Source: Catenaria anguillulae PL171 (lineage: Eukaryota > Blastocladiomycota > Blastocladiomycetes > Blastocladiales > Catenariaceae). From it: a stretch of DNA of 64,000 bases. Shown piece by piece: positions 16,846 to 27,518 of the stretch. The translations under genes were made by a program, and so were the position numbers. The DNA lies in the NCBI GenBank assembly GCA_002102555.1, contig MCFL01000084.1:1-64000 (forward strand), given 5' to 3'. Every line of letters begins with the position of its first letter. The first letter of the stretch is position 1. Under the pieces are notes generated by a model. It was not told the origin of the DNA. It ran no database searches and worked only from the letters and a program-made list of their open reading frames with translations.

Positions 16846-18607
16846 TTACAAAAACGGGGTCAGCTCGCCCACATCCCCACCATGCTTTTCCTGCAAATGC
16901 TGCACCACGCCCCGCTCATGGGTAAACGTCCGGTTGCAACACATGTACACCTCGTGCGCCCGAGTCGTGTACAAGTGATTGCACAGCTGGCCCCACGTTG
17001 CAAACCGTTGGTGGCAATAATGGCATTGTGTGCTGTTCAAGTAATTGGCCAACCACGGCGGCACGCGCCGGCCCTCGGCACGCAACTCGTCGGCCGGCAA
17101 CAGTTCGTCGGCACCGTGTGCCATGACGCGCCGACCCGTGATGTGGCGCGGCCAGGCGTACTCGGCCAGCAGCGCCTCGAGATCGGCCGTCCGGTCGTAG
17201 GGGTTGTATTGCATACCAACGGCGTGGGCGGCCGCGGCCGCACCGTGACCGGCGACAACGTGGACGGGCGCTTGGTTGCGCGCAAGCTCGCGGGCAAGCT
17301 CGTCGGGTACGTCAAACAGGTTGCAGCGACATCCGGGTTGGCCATGTTGGTTGGCCGCGGTGCGTTCGAGGTGCGTGTACTTTTTTCCGCAGCGGTAGCA
17401 AAACTGAATCACCAACCCATTTAGCCCAAAGATCAGGTTGATGATAGAGTAAAGGCAGGGATTTACGTACTCCTTCGCCGCAGGCACACTTGATGAAGTT
17501 GCACCCGTCCTTGCGCTCCACGAGCGTCTGACATCCGGGACACCGTTTCCACAGGTTTGCTCGTCCAATCTGCAACACGGCCACATCTTCCGGGTTGCGT
17601 TCTTCCTCTGGCAGCGCCATAAATTCGTTGCACGTCAATGGGTGATGTGCCAGCGTGCGGCACCGAAAACACATGATGGACTCGCACTGGTGGCAGAGCA
17701 CATTGAGCCCGCGCCGCTGACCATTGTTGTCGGTGGCACTTGGATCGTCCACCACGACAAACGCTCCGCACCCACGTTGCGGGCAGTATACGGCCTTGCC
17801 CTCGGACTCGAGATACCGCTCGAGGTACTTGTCATGGGTGGCCCCGTCCAGCACAAAGTCGGGTGCGAGTTGGCTCAAGTGATCAGCCGTCAGCACGCTT
17901 GTGCATTCGGGCTGGGCACACTTTGTTGGAAACTGCAGCCCGCGGTCGTGAACGGTGGACTTGACCCACTCGCGCAAGCATGTTGCACAGTACTCGTGCT
18001 CGCATTCGGGAAACAGCACGGCGGCCTCGCCCACATCCACCTTGGCAGGCAGCGTTGCCCGGCCGCCCACCCAAATCTCGTCTGTGCAAATGGCACATTG
18101 GCCAGGCTTTGCGGGAAACATGAGCGGAAGCCCGCCGCCATCAACATCGCCGTCGAGTGCGGCCATGGCCGCCGCTAGCTTTGGCTCCTTGCCAAAGACT
18201 TCACGGACAAACGTGACCTCGTCGTCGGACGGCACATCCTCGTGCATCTTGTCGTAGACGCCTGCGAGCTGGACGGCGAGCTTACGGTCGTTGGCCACTT
18301 GGTCCGTGAGCAGGTCGGCCACCATCATGTCCTGGATGAGCGTCAGGTTGGTATTGACGCCAAACGCCTCTTGCGCTTGCAGGAGCATGGCCAGGCGGGC
18401 ATCGGCGTCGATGGCATCGTCGTCAATGTACACGGCGGGCGAGTAGCCGGGGGGCAAGGCTTGCGGCGGTGCAGCTACGGCGGCGGCGGCGGCGGCGGCG
18501 GCGGCCCCTGCTTGGTGGTAGAAGCCATTGCCGTCGTCATCAGAGCCAAAGTCGTGGCCGAGGCCTCGGCGGTTGTTGTCGTTGTGGTTGTGGCGGTGGC
18601 CGTGCAT
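16846..18607 (-). CDS. RBR-type E3 ubiquitin ligase with C-terminal zinc fingers
   Basis: Two exons (18607-17471, 17403-16846), 564 aa; the 67-nt intron (GTACGT ... TTCAG) interrupts RING2 and splicing gives the expected CGEGFCYRCG. An Ala run near the N-terminus is encoded by a GGC-type repeat at about 18478-18505. RING1 starts at ~171 (CAIC ... FPECEHEYCATCL). The IBR follows (CPQRGCGAF ... CHQCESIMCFRCR), and RING2 at ~356 (CPGCQTLVERKDGCNFIKC) contains the Cys after 'KDG' expected to carry the thioester ubiquitin. After RING2 come two C2H2-like fingers (CHYCHQRF ... HLYTTRAH and CCNRTFTHERGVVQHLQEKH), an unusual addition. RBR ligases work as RING/HECT hybrids with E2 enzymes. Target unknown. 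The 3' end lies about 60 nt from the convergent epimerase fusion gene. Confidence 0.85.
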
Positions 18608-18988
18608 TGGTTCTTTGCTGGATGACTGTTGCGAGACGCAGACACAGACGCAGACGTTGGGTGACCGTTAATGCAATTGCCTTGGGTGGGTGAGTGCATG
18701 TACCCGTAACGCAAGATAGGTACAAAAAGATACATTGCCAGAGCGTACGTACGTGTACAAATGTGCACATCTTTTACGATTGATCAACTCACTCAAGTGG
18801 AGAGTGAGACAAACCTGGAAACTTACATCAAATGACGGACACGGTCTCGATTGCAGGCGCCTTCATAGCGTCTCGAAACGCAAAATTTGGCACATTTTCT
18901 TTCGCAGACATACAGTGCAACTTCGCAGATATAAGATTTCGTACTACAAATGACATTCCAGCATCAGGCAATCCTAATGGAGCGAGAC

Positions 18989-18994
18989 AAAAAA
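18989..18994 (-). terminator. RNA polymerase III T-tract terminator of tRNA-Trp
   Basis: A run of six A's on the + strand, i.e. TTTTTT on the tRNA strand, begins one base after the discriminator base. It is a standard Pol III stop. Confidence 0.9.
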
Positions 18995-18995
18995 T

Positions 18996-19067
18996 TGAGG
19001 CGTGAGTGATTCGAACACCCAACCTTCTGATCTGGAGTCAGACGCGCTACCGTTGCGCCAACGCCCC
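18996..19067 (-). tRNA. tRNA-Trp (CCA)
   Basis: 72 nt, folded by hand: acceptor GGGGCGT pairs with ACGCCTC (one G-U), D stem GCGC/GCGC, anticodon stem TCTGA/TCAGA with loop CTCCAGA (anticodon CCA), T stem GGGTG/CACTC with loop TTCGAAT, discriminator A. All arms are intact and no intron is present. It lies about 390 nt upstream of the RBR ligase start. Confidence 0.95.
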
Positions 19068-19805
19068 TCTGTTGAATGCGGCGAATTTCAATGTCGTAGA
19101 TATAGTCTTGCGTCACACCAGCCATCACAAGCCCAACCGTCAGCCACTCTCAGCCACGATTCCTCATATGTACTGTGTGGAGATTGCGGATATCGATCAC
19201 GGTACATGTGCACAGTCTTGCGCGTCGCGGCGCACGGTTAGTGGCCATCAAATTGCGGGTTAGTGACCGCAGAATCGTTAGCAGGCAAATGTGAGTAGCG
19301 TATCGCAAGCAGAGACTTGTGCTATGTCGGTGTCGGGACGCAGCCATCCAAAGCTGAGTTTCATGAAGACAACCTACATAGAATCAGCAGCAGGGCAATT
19401 GCATGTCGGTGCCCAGAGCAACCCCAGCATATCGGCAAGTTCACTCGTTGAAAAAGGCATTCGCCCAAGCCGTGAGTATGACAGAGGATGGTAACCTCTA
19501 CTTAGTACTTCTCTGTAAAGAATGACACAGCCATGATCTTGCCAATTGTTCAGCATGCATGACAGGTTCCTTGTCTTCTGTGTGCTCGAGATCACGCAAG
19601 TGAGACAGGTGGTTCACCGCGTGTGTCATCAAACGATTGGCAAAAATGGATTTCGTGCAATCCGCCAGCGAGCACTTTGCTACAAAAGGAATGCGATTTC
19701 CTCCCTAACCGCCCCCCTATAGTTGGGATCGCTGCCTTCCTCTCGTCTACATAACATGTAATTAGTCATTTCAACCGCTCCTTCCTCGTTTCAGTCACAA
19801 CCATC
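19068..19805. other. Intergenic region upstream of the tandem surface-protein pair
   Basis: About 740 nt without a credible gene. It includes the upstream flank of the tRNA and the promoter of the first tandem surface-protein gene. Open frames are under 90 codons and not protein-like. Confidence 0.5.
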
Positions 19806-20741
19806 ATGTCTCGCACGCAAAAGACAGCCGACTACGGGTCCCTCCGCACTGGCTTCACGAGCACCATTGCCAAATGCAACGCTCCCGACTCGTTCGTCAC
19901 CCGCCTCGACATTCAAACCAACCAAGCTGCCGGCTGGAACGAGCCGTATGTGTCCGGGTTCCGTGTGCACTGTAGCGACAACTCGTCGCCTCAGGCGCTC
20001 AACTGGAACCGCCCTGCCAACGGCACCGCATACGTCAGCCTTGACGGCAAAGTCGCCACCGATGGCATAAAGGACTTGATTGTCAGCCACAAGTCGTACA
20101 TCAACATGGTCGGATACGGAACTGGGACCATGATGGGCAACTTCAAGGACGTCAACTTGTGGCAGCAGGCGGCGCAAAAGGAGTACAACGGGTGTCAACT
20201 TGTCGGCATCGAGTGCACGTTTGTGGCATGGCTCGATGGTTGCCGTGCGCACTTTTCCTGCCCGGCGGGCTCAAAATCGTTACCCGCTGACGGTGCCACA
20301 GCTGGTGGCGCTGGTGCCGTTGAACCAGCGGCGTGCACGAATGGTGGCGGATTTTCGATTGGCACATTTGCCGGTGGTATTGGAGCTGGATTGGTCGTTG
20401 CCGCAGCGCTCTTTGGATTGGTGACATTCATGCGCCGTAGGCAAGGCGCGGCAGCGCCTCCTCAGCCCGCCGCCAACAACAATATGCAAGTCCAGCAACC
20501 CATGGTTCATCAACCACAGACCATGCAGCAGCAGGTTGCTTTCACTTCGGATCCATATGACACTCTATTCGTGCCCTCAACCAACGCTACGCTCGCGACG
20601 TCTTCGTCCACACTGCCGACGCCCATGGCAACCGGCCAATACACCGAAGCAACTCACACGGCAAATGCGATGCAACAGTATGGCCAAGGTCAGGCGGGCC
20701 CGGGTTCCAAGGAGGATTGGCAATACTTGCCCAAGCCGTGA
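19806..20741 (+). CDS. Single-pass surface protein, tandem copy 1
   Basis: 311 aa, intron-less. Residues 1-165 form a compact, probably beta-rich domain with conserved cysteines (KCNAPDSF, VHCSDN, NGCQLVGIEC, DGCRAHFSC) and the sequence 'FVTRLDIQTNQ ... YVSGFRVHC', loosely reminiscent of jacalin-type lectin folds (weak guess). A Ser/Ala/Gly linker leads to a transmembrane helix at ~185-208 ('GTFAGGIGAGLVVAAALFGLVTF') with RRR behind it, then a Gln-rich tail ending 'DWQYLPKP'. The start MSRTQKTADYG is shared with copy 2, supporting the ATG. There is no signal peptide, so export would need a type III (reverse signal-anchor) insertion. No family recognised. Its paralogue lies 546 nt downstream in the same orientation. 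Confidence 0.8.
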   Translation: MSRTQKTADYGSLRTGFTSTIAKCNAPDSFVTRLDIQTNQAAGWNEPYVSGFRVHCSDNSSPQALNWNRPANGTAYVSLDGKVATDGIKDLIVSHKSYINMVGYGTGTMMGNFKDVNLWQQAAQKEYNGCQLVGIECTFVAWLDGCRAHFSCPAGSKSLPADGATAGGAGAVEPAACTNGGGFSIGTFAGGIGAGLVVAAALFGLVTFMRRRQGAAAPPQPAANNNMQVQQPMVHQPQTMQQQVAFTSDPYDTLFVPSTNATLATSSSTLPTPMATGQYTEATHTANAMQQYGQGQAGPGSKEDWQYLPKP

Positions 20742-21287
20742 TCGAGACTCACCAACATGTCGAGTGAATGATAATGGGTTTACATACATGCATAGATGAT
20801 TTGAATGAATTTCTTGGTCTTGGTAACAAGATGTAATTTCAAAGTCACGAGTTGAATAGACCGAAGAACATATTAATATTTAGTAATGTACCGGCCGTTT
20901 CCCCGTTGCCCTGTATCTCGTTTTGAGTGCGGACAAGAGATCAGAAAGATGTGAGACATGGGTGGTTCACCGCACAGCGACTGGAATGACCTGACCTTCC
21001 AACTTCATTGGCCCCTCCGATCCATCCCCCTCAACGGCACGAGCAAATGTTGCACCAGAAGAAAGCGTCCGTTTGACCGCAACGTTAACATTACCGCCTA
21101 CACATGTACCGCCTCCACAGCAGAGTTCTGTCGGTTGATACAAAACAGAGCACCGCCTCTCATCGGCAATTCAACGTGGAACCGGCACGCTTGGAATCTT
21201 CGAACCAACAGACAATTCCATGAAAACGCAACCAAAGATCACTCATTGATCCAACCAACATTGCTCTCAAACCGATCGAGAACCATC
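20742..21287. promoter_or_regulatory. Spacer and promoter between tandem copies
   Basis: 546 nt. AT-rich around 20865-20890 ('catattaatatttag'), a plausible core promoter for copy 2. The copy 2 frame is open from 20958, but the conserved N-terminus starts at 21288, so the upstream part is taken as 5' leader. Confidence 0.5.
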
Positions 21288-22163
21288 ATGTCACGCACTC
21301 AAAAGACGGCCGACTATGGCGCGCTTCGCACGGGCATTACCAGCACCATTGCCAAATGCAACGCTCCCGACTCGTTCGTCACCCGCCTCGACATTCAAAC
21401 GAACCAAGCACCCGGCTGGGACTCGCCCTACGTCTCTGGTTTCCGTGTCTATTGCAACGACAACTCGCCGCCGCAGCCAATCAACTGGAACAAGCCCACC
21501 AACGCAACCACATACGTCAGCCTTGATGGCAAAGTCGCCAAGGATGGCATCAAGGACTTGATTGTCAGCCACAAATCGTACGTCAACATGGTCGGATACG
21601 GCACAGAAACCATGCTGGGCACCTTCAAGGACGTCAACTTGTGGCAGCAGGCCGCACAAAAGGAGTACAAGGGGTGCTTGCTTGCCGGCATCGAGTGCAC
21701 ATTCGTGTCTTGGTTCGATGGTTGCCGTGCGCACTTTTCTTGCCCGACGGCTGGTGACTCTGGTTCTGCCACTGCCGGCGCAGTGGATCCCGTGACTTGT
21801 TCGGGTGGCGGGTTCTCGATTGGTGCCTTTGCCGGTGGTATTGGCGCGGGATTGGTCGTCGCGGCCGCTTTGGTCGGGTTGCTCGTGTTTGTCCGCAGCC
21901 GAAAGTCGGGTGGGCAAAAGCAAGTGGGCAATGTCGAGTCGTCAATCAATCAACAACAGCAGCAAGTGCCAGTCATGGCCGCCGACCCGTACGCTGCCGT
22001 TTTCAACAACGGTGGTAGTGCATCCTCACCACAAGCGCAGCAATACGGCGATGTCCATGTCTTGAGCCCCTACGGCAACAATGACAACTTTGGTCATCAG
22101 CAGCAACACCAGCAAGCGGATCCCAACAAGATTCAAGACTGGCAGCAATTGCCCAAGCCGTGA
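21288..22163 (+). CDS. Single-pass surface protein, tandem copy 2
   Basis: 291 aa, intron-less. The ATG at 21288 is chosen because MSRTQKTADYG aligns exactly with copy 1; the frame is open upstream. The ectodomain is strongly conserved with copy 1 over long blocks ('NAPDSFVTRLDIQTNQ', 'DGIKDLIVSHKSY', 'FKDVNLWQQAAQKEY') with all cysteines kept. The linker is shorter, the transmembrane helix is at ~178-200 ('GAFAGGIGAGLVVAAALVGLLVF') followed by RSRK, and the Gln-rich tail has diverged except for its end, 'DWQQLPKP'. Conservation of both the ectodomain and the last residues, with a drifting tail between, implies that both ends are functional. Ligand and partners are unknown. Confidence 0.82.
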   Translation: MSRTQKTADYGALRTGITSTIAKCNAPDSFVTRLDIQTNQAPGWDSPYVSGFRVYCNDNSPPQPINWNKPTNATTYVSLDGKVAKDGIKDLIVSHKSYVNMVGYGTETMLGTFKDVNLWQQAAQKEYKGCLLAGIECTFVSWFDGCRAHFSCPTAGDSGSATAGAVDPVTCSGGGFSIGAFAGGIGAGLVVAAALVGLLVFVRSRKSGGQKQVGNVESSINQQQQQVPVMAADPYAAVFNNGGSASSPQAQQYGDVHVLSPYGNNDNFGHQQQHQQADPNKIQDWQQLPKP

Positions 22164-22943
22164 GCCGCTTCTGACAGTGCCATTTTTGTCTTGTGCGTGA
22201 ATCGTTTCCATCATGAATACAATATAGACTTTGAAACCATAACATATGATAACGCCTTGTGATAATGCTGATGCGGTACTCACTTATTTGTGGTGATTTT
22301 GTAAGCGTGCATGCCGGAAAAATGTCGGTGAAGTAGGTAGGCATACATGCAAACATTCTCGTATGTATATCTCGCAGCCAACTCGCAGCCTGTTCGTTGA
22401 TCTGTCCGTCTTCGATTCCCACTGAAGGCACGGCGATTTGGTTGCTGCATGATCTCCTCCATTTACTCTGTCACTCACGTATTGGCTGCAACAGCAATAC
22501 ATATGAGCAGTGGTACTAATGAGCATCGATATCTATGTAGGCGGATGCCGACTCATCCTGGAGGGGAAAAACTGACATCAGGTTGAGTGAGGGCGACAGC
22601 ATCGTTTCCGCAGCCCGCGTGATTGGACATTTCGTCATCTTCGCCCGTGACAACAGTAAATAACTAAAGATGCCATTGCGTTTTGACGGGTTCCTTCAAT
22701 TCCAGTTCGCCGCGGCCGGCCGCCTGAGGTTGACCGTGGAACTAAACAAGGACACCGCACACCTGTATTTTCCGGCATGACACTTGGCTTGTCGGCCCAG
22801 TCGTCACACCTACTCACTCACGCACTCGAGACACTGGTGTCGCCGACACATCCTCATCTCAAATACTCACCACCGCCCACCCCAGAGCGGCGTGACACTG
22901 CAACGACGACGTTTTGCTTCGCTTCTTTTCTGTAGACTCTGCA
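22164..22943. other. Intergenic region upstream of the intact ankyrin-like gene
   Basis: 780 nt with no credible gene. It holds the 3' flank of tandem copy 2 and the promoter of the ankyrin-like gene. Confidence 0.5.
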
Positions 22944-24941
22944 ATGGACGCAAAAAACACCATTATCAACGGGCGTGCCACCGGCACGACCCCGCACGAA
23001 ACCTTAGCCAAACCGCCGCCGCCGCCCTTGACCTTTGACCTCATCGAATCCATCCTCATCCACGTCCCGCTCCGATTCCCATTGCGCTTGATCGAAAAAT
23101 ACATGGCCGAGGAATATGCCGCCAACATGCACACCACCTGCGCCGCGGCCCTCGTCGTTGTTTCGCTGCCGCGCGCGGCGTACCAAGTGTTTCTTCCACG
23201 CATGCCGCAATGCTTACGCAAGATCCTGGCGCACAAGGAACGCTTCAGCGTTGAATACTTGCCCAAGCTGCTCGGTCCTTCTAGCTCCGGATACAGCCGT
23301 GCCTTCGGCTACTATGATACGGACGCATTTGCGGCAGCCTTTGCGCTCAACCGTGCAGATATACTCGATTGGTGGGTCGAGGAGGCCAAGCTCGAGGTGC
23401 CGCCGTTTCACGGCGCTTACTATTGGGATGATAACCCGATCGTGCGTAGCGTGCAAGCCGAGGCGTGGGACGCGCTGGATTGGTTGGCTCGCAGCAAGTA
23501 CGCCCACTTGTGCGAGGAACGACTGACGGATCAAGAGCTGGCGCGCTTGATTGAGACTGGTGGCAAGCGGCAGTTGCAGTTTGTTGCCCTGTGGCTCAAG
23601 GCCGGGTTCGACGTCCCTGAGTACCTTGAAACCGCAATTGAGGCGGCTTGTGAAGTGGGCTCTGTGGAGGTGTTGCAAGGGTGGGTCGAGGGGCACGAGG
23701 TCTGGTATGAACGTGAGGACATGGATCGATTGTGTGCGCATGCAGTGTCCGGCAAAGATCCCGTGATTCCGGTGCTCGAGTGGATGCTTGAGAACAAGTG
23801 GCCCATGCCCAATCTCGCGGAATATGCAAGCGTGGATGGCAAGGTGGATGTGCTCGAGTGGTGGAAGGAGAACAAGGAGCAGATGGATGCTCACGTTGAA
23901 GAAGCCTACTCTGAAGAAGCAGATGAGCTCGATCCGTCTGACATGGAAATTGAGCCTGAATGGCTGTCGGAAATCAAGTATGGCTTCTGCCTCGACCTTG
24001 CGCGTGAGAATGGTCATCAGCATGTGGTTGATTGGTGGATGCAACATGTGGAATTGCTGCCGATTCCCAATTCTGTGGCAAAAGTAACAGAGGCCAGTGC
24101 CGAAGGGGTCATGGAGTTTCTCAAGATTTGGAACGGACGCAGAGGTGTCTCAACTCGCCCATATGATTGCAACGAGGCACTCCGCCAGGCGACCACAAAT
24201 GGTCAGCTTGCCGTGCTTGAATGGTGGTTTAAGGAAAGCAATGTGCAGCTCGAGTTTGACATTGCCGACATGATTGGCGCAGCACTCGCTTCTGACGACC
24301 ATTGGAAAGACATGGTGGATTGGTGGATGCACAAGTCGGGGGTCACTGTTGACCTTGACCAGTGTGCCCGGGTCGTCAATCAGTGCACCTATGTTGCCGT
24401 TTTGGAGCGTTGGGACCAGCTCGACCGCTTTTTGCCGTTTGACGCAACAGAGGCCATCATCAATGCCGCACGAAGCAACGCTGTCTATGTCTTGGACTGG
24501 TGGGCAAAACAACATCCGGCTGATTTTGACATGCTTGTGGCGAATGGGAAAACGCAACTCGCTGATGTTGCCAGCAGCAAAGGGGCGGCAATTCACGCTC
24601 TGGGAAGGATTCGCGAGCTTTGCATGGAGCGTGGCATCGAGTTTTGCTACTCTGAACAAGCATTGGATGGCATTGCATGGCATGTCGAATTTAGAGGCCA
24701 GTTTTGGTTCATTCCGGTCATCAGGTGGTGGATCGATTCAGGCTTGAAGCTCAAGTACAGCGATTCGGCGTTCAAGAATGCTGTGCTTTGGTTTTCGGAA
24801 GAGGAATGCCAGTGGTGGTTGCAGCAATCGCTGCCTGTTCGTTACACGAGGGAGGGTTTGCTGAAAGTGACTCGGTCTCGAGAGCCATGGGTTGGCCAGT
24901 TCTTGCTCACTCATGGGACACAGGTGTCGCAAGACAATTAA
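22944..24941 (+). CDS. Ankyrin-like 'DWW' repeat protein (intact)
   Basis: 665 aa, intron-less. The ATG at 22944 follows an in-frame region lacking earlier ATGs. The N-terminus ('PLTFDLIESILIHVP ... LRLIEKYMAE') resembles an F-box-like helical cap. From residue ~120 a series of about fifteen helical repeats of 27-40 residues carries the signature V/I-L-E/D-W-W near the second helix ('ILDWWVEEAKLEVP', 'VLEWWKENKEQM', 'VLEWWFKESN', 'VLDWWAKQH'). This is a diverged ankyrin-type solenoid; such Trp-rich ankyrin proteins occur in large numbers in Blastocladiomycota and oomycetes (from general knowledge, not checked). Likely a protein-binding scaffold or F-box substrate receptor. Two relatives in this window are frame-disrupted. 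Confidence 0.78.
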   Translation: MDAKNTIINGRATGTTPHETLAKPPPPPLTFDLIESILIHVPLRFPLRLIEKYMAEEYAANMHTTCAAALVVVSLPRAAYQVFLPRMPQCLRKILAHKERFSVEYLPKLLGPSSSGYSRAFGYYDTDAFAAAFALNRADILDWWVEEAKLEVPPFHGAYYWDDNPIVRSVQAEAWDALDWLARSKYAHLCEERLTDQELARLIETGGKRQLQFVALWLKAGFDVPEYLETAIEAACEVGSVEVLQGWVEGHEVWYEREDMDRLCAHAVSGKDPVIPVLEWMLENKWPMPNLAEYASVDGKVDVLEWWKENKEQMDAHVEEAYSEEADELDPSDMEIEPEWLSEIKYGFCLDLARENGHQHVVDWWMQHVELLPIPNSVAKVTEASAEGVMEFLKIWNGRRGVSTRPYDCNEALRQATTNGQLAVLEWWFKESNVQLEFDIADMIGAALASDDHWKDMVDWWMHKSGVTVDLDQCARVVNQCTYVAVLERWDQLDRFLPFDATEAIINAARSNAVYVLDWWAKQHPADFDMLVANGKTQLADVASSKGAAIHALGRIRELCMERGIEFCYSEQALDGIAWHVEFRGQFWFIPVIRWWIDSGLKLKYSDSAFKNAVLWFSEEECQWWLQQSLPVRYTREGLLKVTRSREPWVGQFLLTHGTQVSQDN

Positions 24942-25170
24942 ACAGTGTCTAGCAAGCGAGAGTTGCATACTGTTCTTGTTAGGGAATGCATTTCTTGAAT
25001 ATATTCAAATGATTTTATTGAGTGAATACTGTCAGTCACATCCAGTCCCCAATATTCTTTGTGGGTTGCTCGCCATTCGACCAGTACAACGACAAGACAA
25101 CATGCACCAGCGGCGGCGGCAGCCAAAACAGCATGTCGAAATTCAACAACGCTAGTGACTCTTGACGTCC

Positions 25171-26809
25171 TTACGAGACGAGATCGTCGCAAAATGCGAC
25201 ATGAGCATCAAACATACTCTCCGTTGACTCGCTTGCATCCAATTCCCACGCACCAGCCAAGTCGTCTCGCAACTGCGCGCAACTCATCACCTCCCTTACC
25301 ACCCCGCCCTGATTCCCCTTCACGGCTCTTGCCACGATCCTCTCTGAAGCAAACTCTTCAACCGGATATCCGCGGGTGACCCACCACCGAATCACACCCA
25401 CATGGCCGTACAGTGCGGCCACGTGCAAGTAATCCGCCGCCTCGCCAAACGTGTCCAGATCTACCAACCCGGTAGATAGGCAACATTCGAGCACGTCAAC
25501 GTGGCCATTGACAACGGCATGGTCAAAGACGACGGCCACGTGCGGCAGCCGTTTCTGGCCCGGCGGCATGTACTCGAGAAACCCCGGAGCGTCGTCCGCA
25601 TCCAAATCCAACAACTTGTGACTGAGCATCCACTTGAGCGTATCGAGTGCGCCGAATTCGCCCACGGCACGCGCAACATTGTCCCAGTATGCGTTTGCGG
25701 GCGAGTGCATCATCCACCACTCGAGCACGCACGTATGGTTGAACTTTGCGGCGGCAACGAGCGGATCCGACGACGATTCGGCAAGCAGAGTAAAGTGGTC
25801 GACGAATGCATTGAGAACGGCAATTTGGCCGGCGCGGCATACGACATCAATGAGCGGTTCATGGTCGAGGCGGAGGGTGTAGTCGGACCGTAGGTCAGCG
25901 GCCGGCGGGAGGTTGAACGTGCGGAGGCGGTCGATTAGGCCGTGCGAAGCCAATGTGACGAGGTCGGTGCTGGTTTCTAATAAGGTTGAGCGACGGGCCC
26001 ACCAATCCACAACCGCACTGTACTTGAACTTGTGTGCAAGCGCCAACCCGGTCGGCGTGAAACGCATCTCCAGTGGCGACCTGGCCCACCATTCGAGCAC
26101 ATGCACATGGCCCTCCATGCTGGCCAAGTTTCCTGGCCCACCACTTGAACACAAGTGCGCCCACACGGCTCATGCGCGCAACGGAATCCAATGCGCAGTC
26201 GTTAAGCATGGAGCGGGTGACAACGCTGCCACCCAGTACATTTGCGTGCCACCAGTCGAGAAGCACCAGGTGGCCCATGACTGTTGCCTCGTTGAGCGCC
26301 GAGGTGCATATCGACAAATCGATCTTGTGCAGAGTGGCCCGGCGGTCGAGCACTGCGATGCAACCGGTCGAGTAAAGAGATTCAATCAACTTGGCAAGCA
26401 TGGGCGGGTTGCGTGCAATGTGCGGGACGAGCTGGTCGACAAGCGGTGTAGCTGAGGTAGGTGTGCGGGCCAGGTACGAGGCGAGATTGCGCAACATGAG
26501 GGCAGTGTCGCGGAGGTCCTTTGGCAGGTGCGTCCAGTTTGGGAACTCGTCTTGAAGCGCATCCTCTTTGACAGAATCATGTTGGCTGCAATCGCCGTCG
26601 TCGTTGCCATCCTCGACGCCGGTGAGGGCAACGTTGGACCGCCGGAGAATGGTGCACAGAGCGAGTGGAATGAGTGAGGGTCGGGTCACGAAAAGAAGCG
26701 GGGCCAGAGTGGGCTGGCGTGGGCGGAGCGAAGCCGCAATTGCGATGATTCGCTCTACGAGAGTGAATGAAACTTGGATACTGCGGAGTTCAAGTTGAGG
26801 TGCGGACAT
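25171..26809 (-). pseudogene. Ankyrin-like 'DWW' repeat protein, frame-disrupted
   Basis: Two overlapping minus-strand frames make one gene. The first (ATG 26809) runs through 'LVLLDWWHANVLGG' to 'LVFKWWARK'. The second picks up at 'ASMEGHVHVLEWWARSPLEM' and continues through 'AVVDWWARR', 'CVLEWWMMHSP' and 'VIRWWVTRGYP' to a stop at 25171. The frame changes by +1 near 26129. The spacing between the two WW motifs flanking the break is only ~15 residues instead of ~27-36, so a small deletion that also shifted the frame fits better than a single-base sequencing error. No intron with acceptable sites bridges the frames. It could be a pseudogene, or two truncated products if transcribed. The N-terminal part has the same cap-like helices as the intact copy. 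Confidence 0.7.
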
Positions 26810-27518
26810 GTTGTCGAAGGACCGGATTTATATGCGAAATGACGGGACTTGGTCATGATGATGGATTGGGTAAGCAAATGCAAGTATAGTGTGAAGAGTG
26901 TGTATTATACATTGCATAGCTGGGGCATTGGCCAATAATCGAATTTCACTTTACAATTCAAGTGTACACTTTATTGTGTACGAGCCACGCTGTGCTGCCT
27001 GTGTCGATTTCGAGTCAGTGTCCTGCGCCGGAAACTCTGCCGGCCGACCAACTCACTACTCAAATTCTGACGTTATACTGTAAAGAAATGTCGAGCTCAA
27101 TCAACTCTCCGCCGAACCGCACACAGTTCATGGGCCGAGATGAAGAAGTGTACGAGTGTATAGGTTGCAGTCAACGTGACAACCAACAAAAGCAGCAAAC
27201 CAATACGACCGTGCGCAAAAAATCAATCAGGATATCAAAGACAGGAATAGAAAAGAAAGAGAACGGGCGGAAAGTGGAAAACAAAGAAACATGGCAGCGA
27301 CTCACCGTCCGGCCCGTGATCCATTTCCGGCGTTCACGGTCGAATTGGCGCCGTTGGCCGCCGTCCCACCACCCATAGTACTGTTGCCCACTCCACCAGT
27401 ACCAGCTTGCGCAGTGGACGCCGTTGATCGTGCGAAAGAGGATTCCGCCATGGCCTTGTAAATCAGGTTGCGCATTTGCATAAACAATTGCCGACTGACA
27501 AACAATCGGCTCTGTCAA
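26810..27518. other. Intergenic region between ankyrin-like and coiled-coil genes
   Basis: About 700 nt. The part next to 26809 is the promoter of the disrupted ankyrin-like gene. The segment 27302-27505 (minus) has an open frame with coding-like composition ('QLFMQMRNLIYKAMAES' then Gly/Ala/Asn/Ser) that would extend the coiled-coil gene if one base were removed or an unseen intron existed. I left it out of that gene because no splice fits. Confidence 0.4.

Noticed and set aside
18478-18505. GGC triplet tract as a mobile-element or repeat-expansion signal
   Set aside because: It is an in-frame poly-Ala codon run in the RBR ligase, common in GC-rich genes.
26100-26170. Programmed +1 frameshift in the ankyrin-like genes
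   Set aside because: No shared slippery heptamer at the two sites, and one site also shows a length defect; error or decay is simpler.
27302-27505. Additional last exon of the coiled-coil gene
   Set aside because: Sequence looks coding, but no GT...AG pair joins it in frame to the preceding exon; left as possible only.
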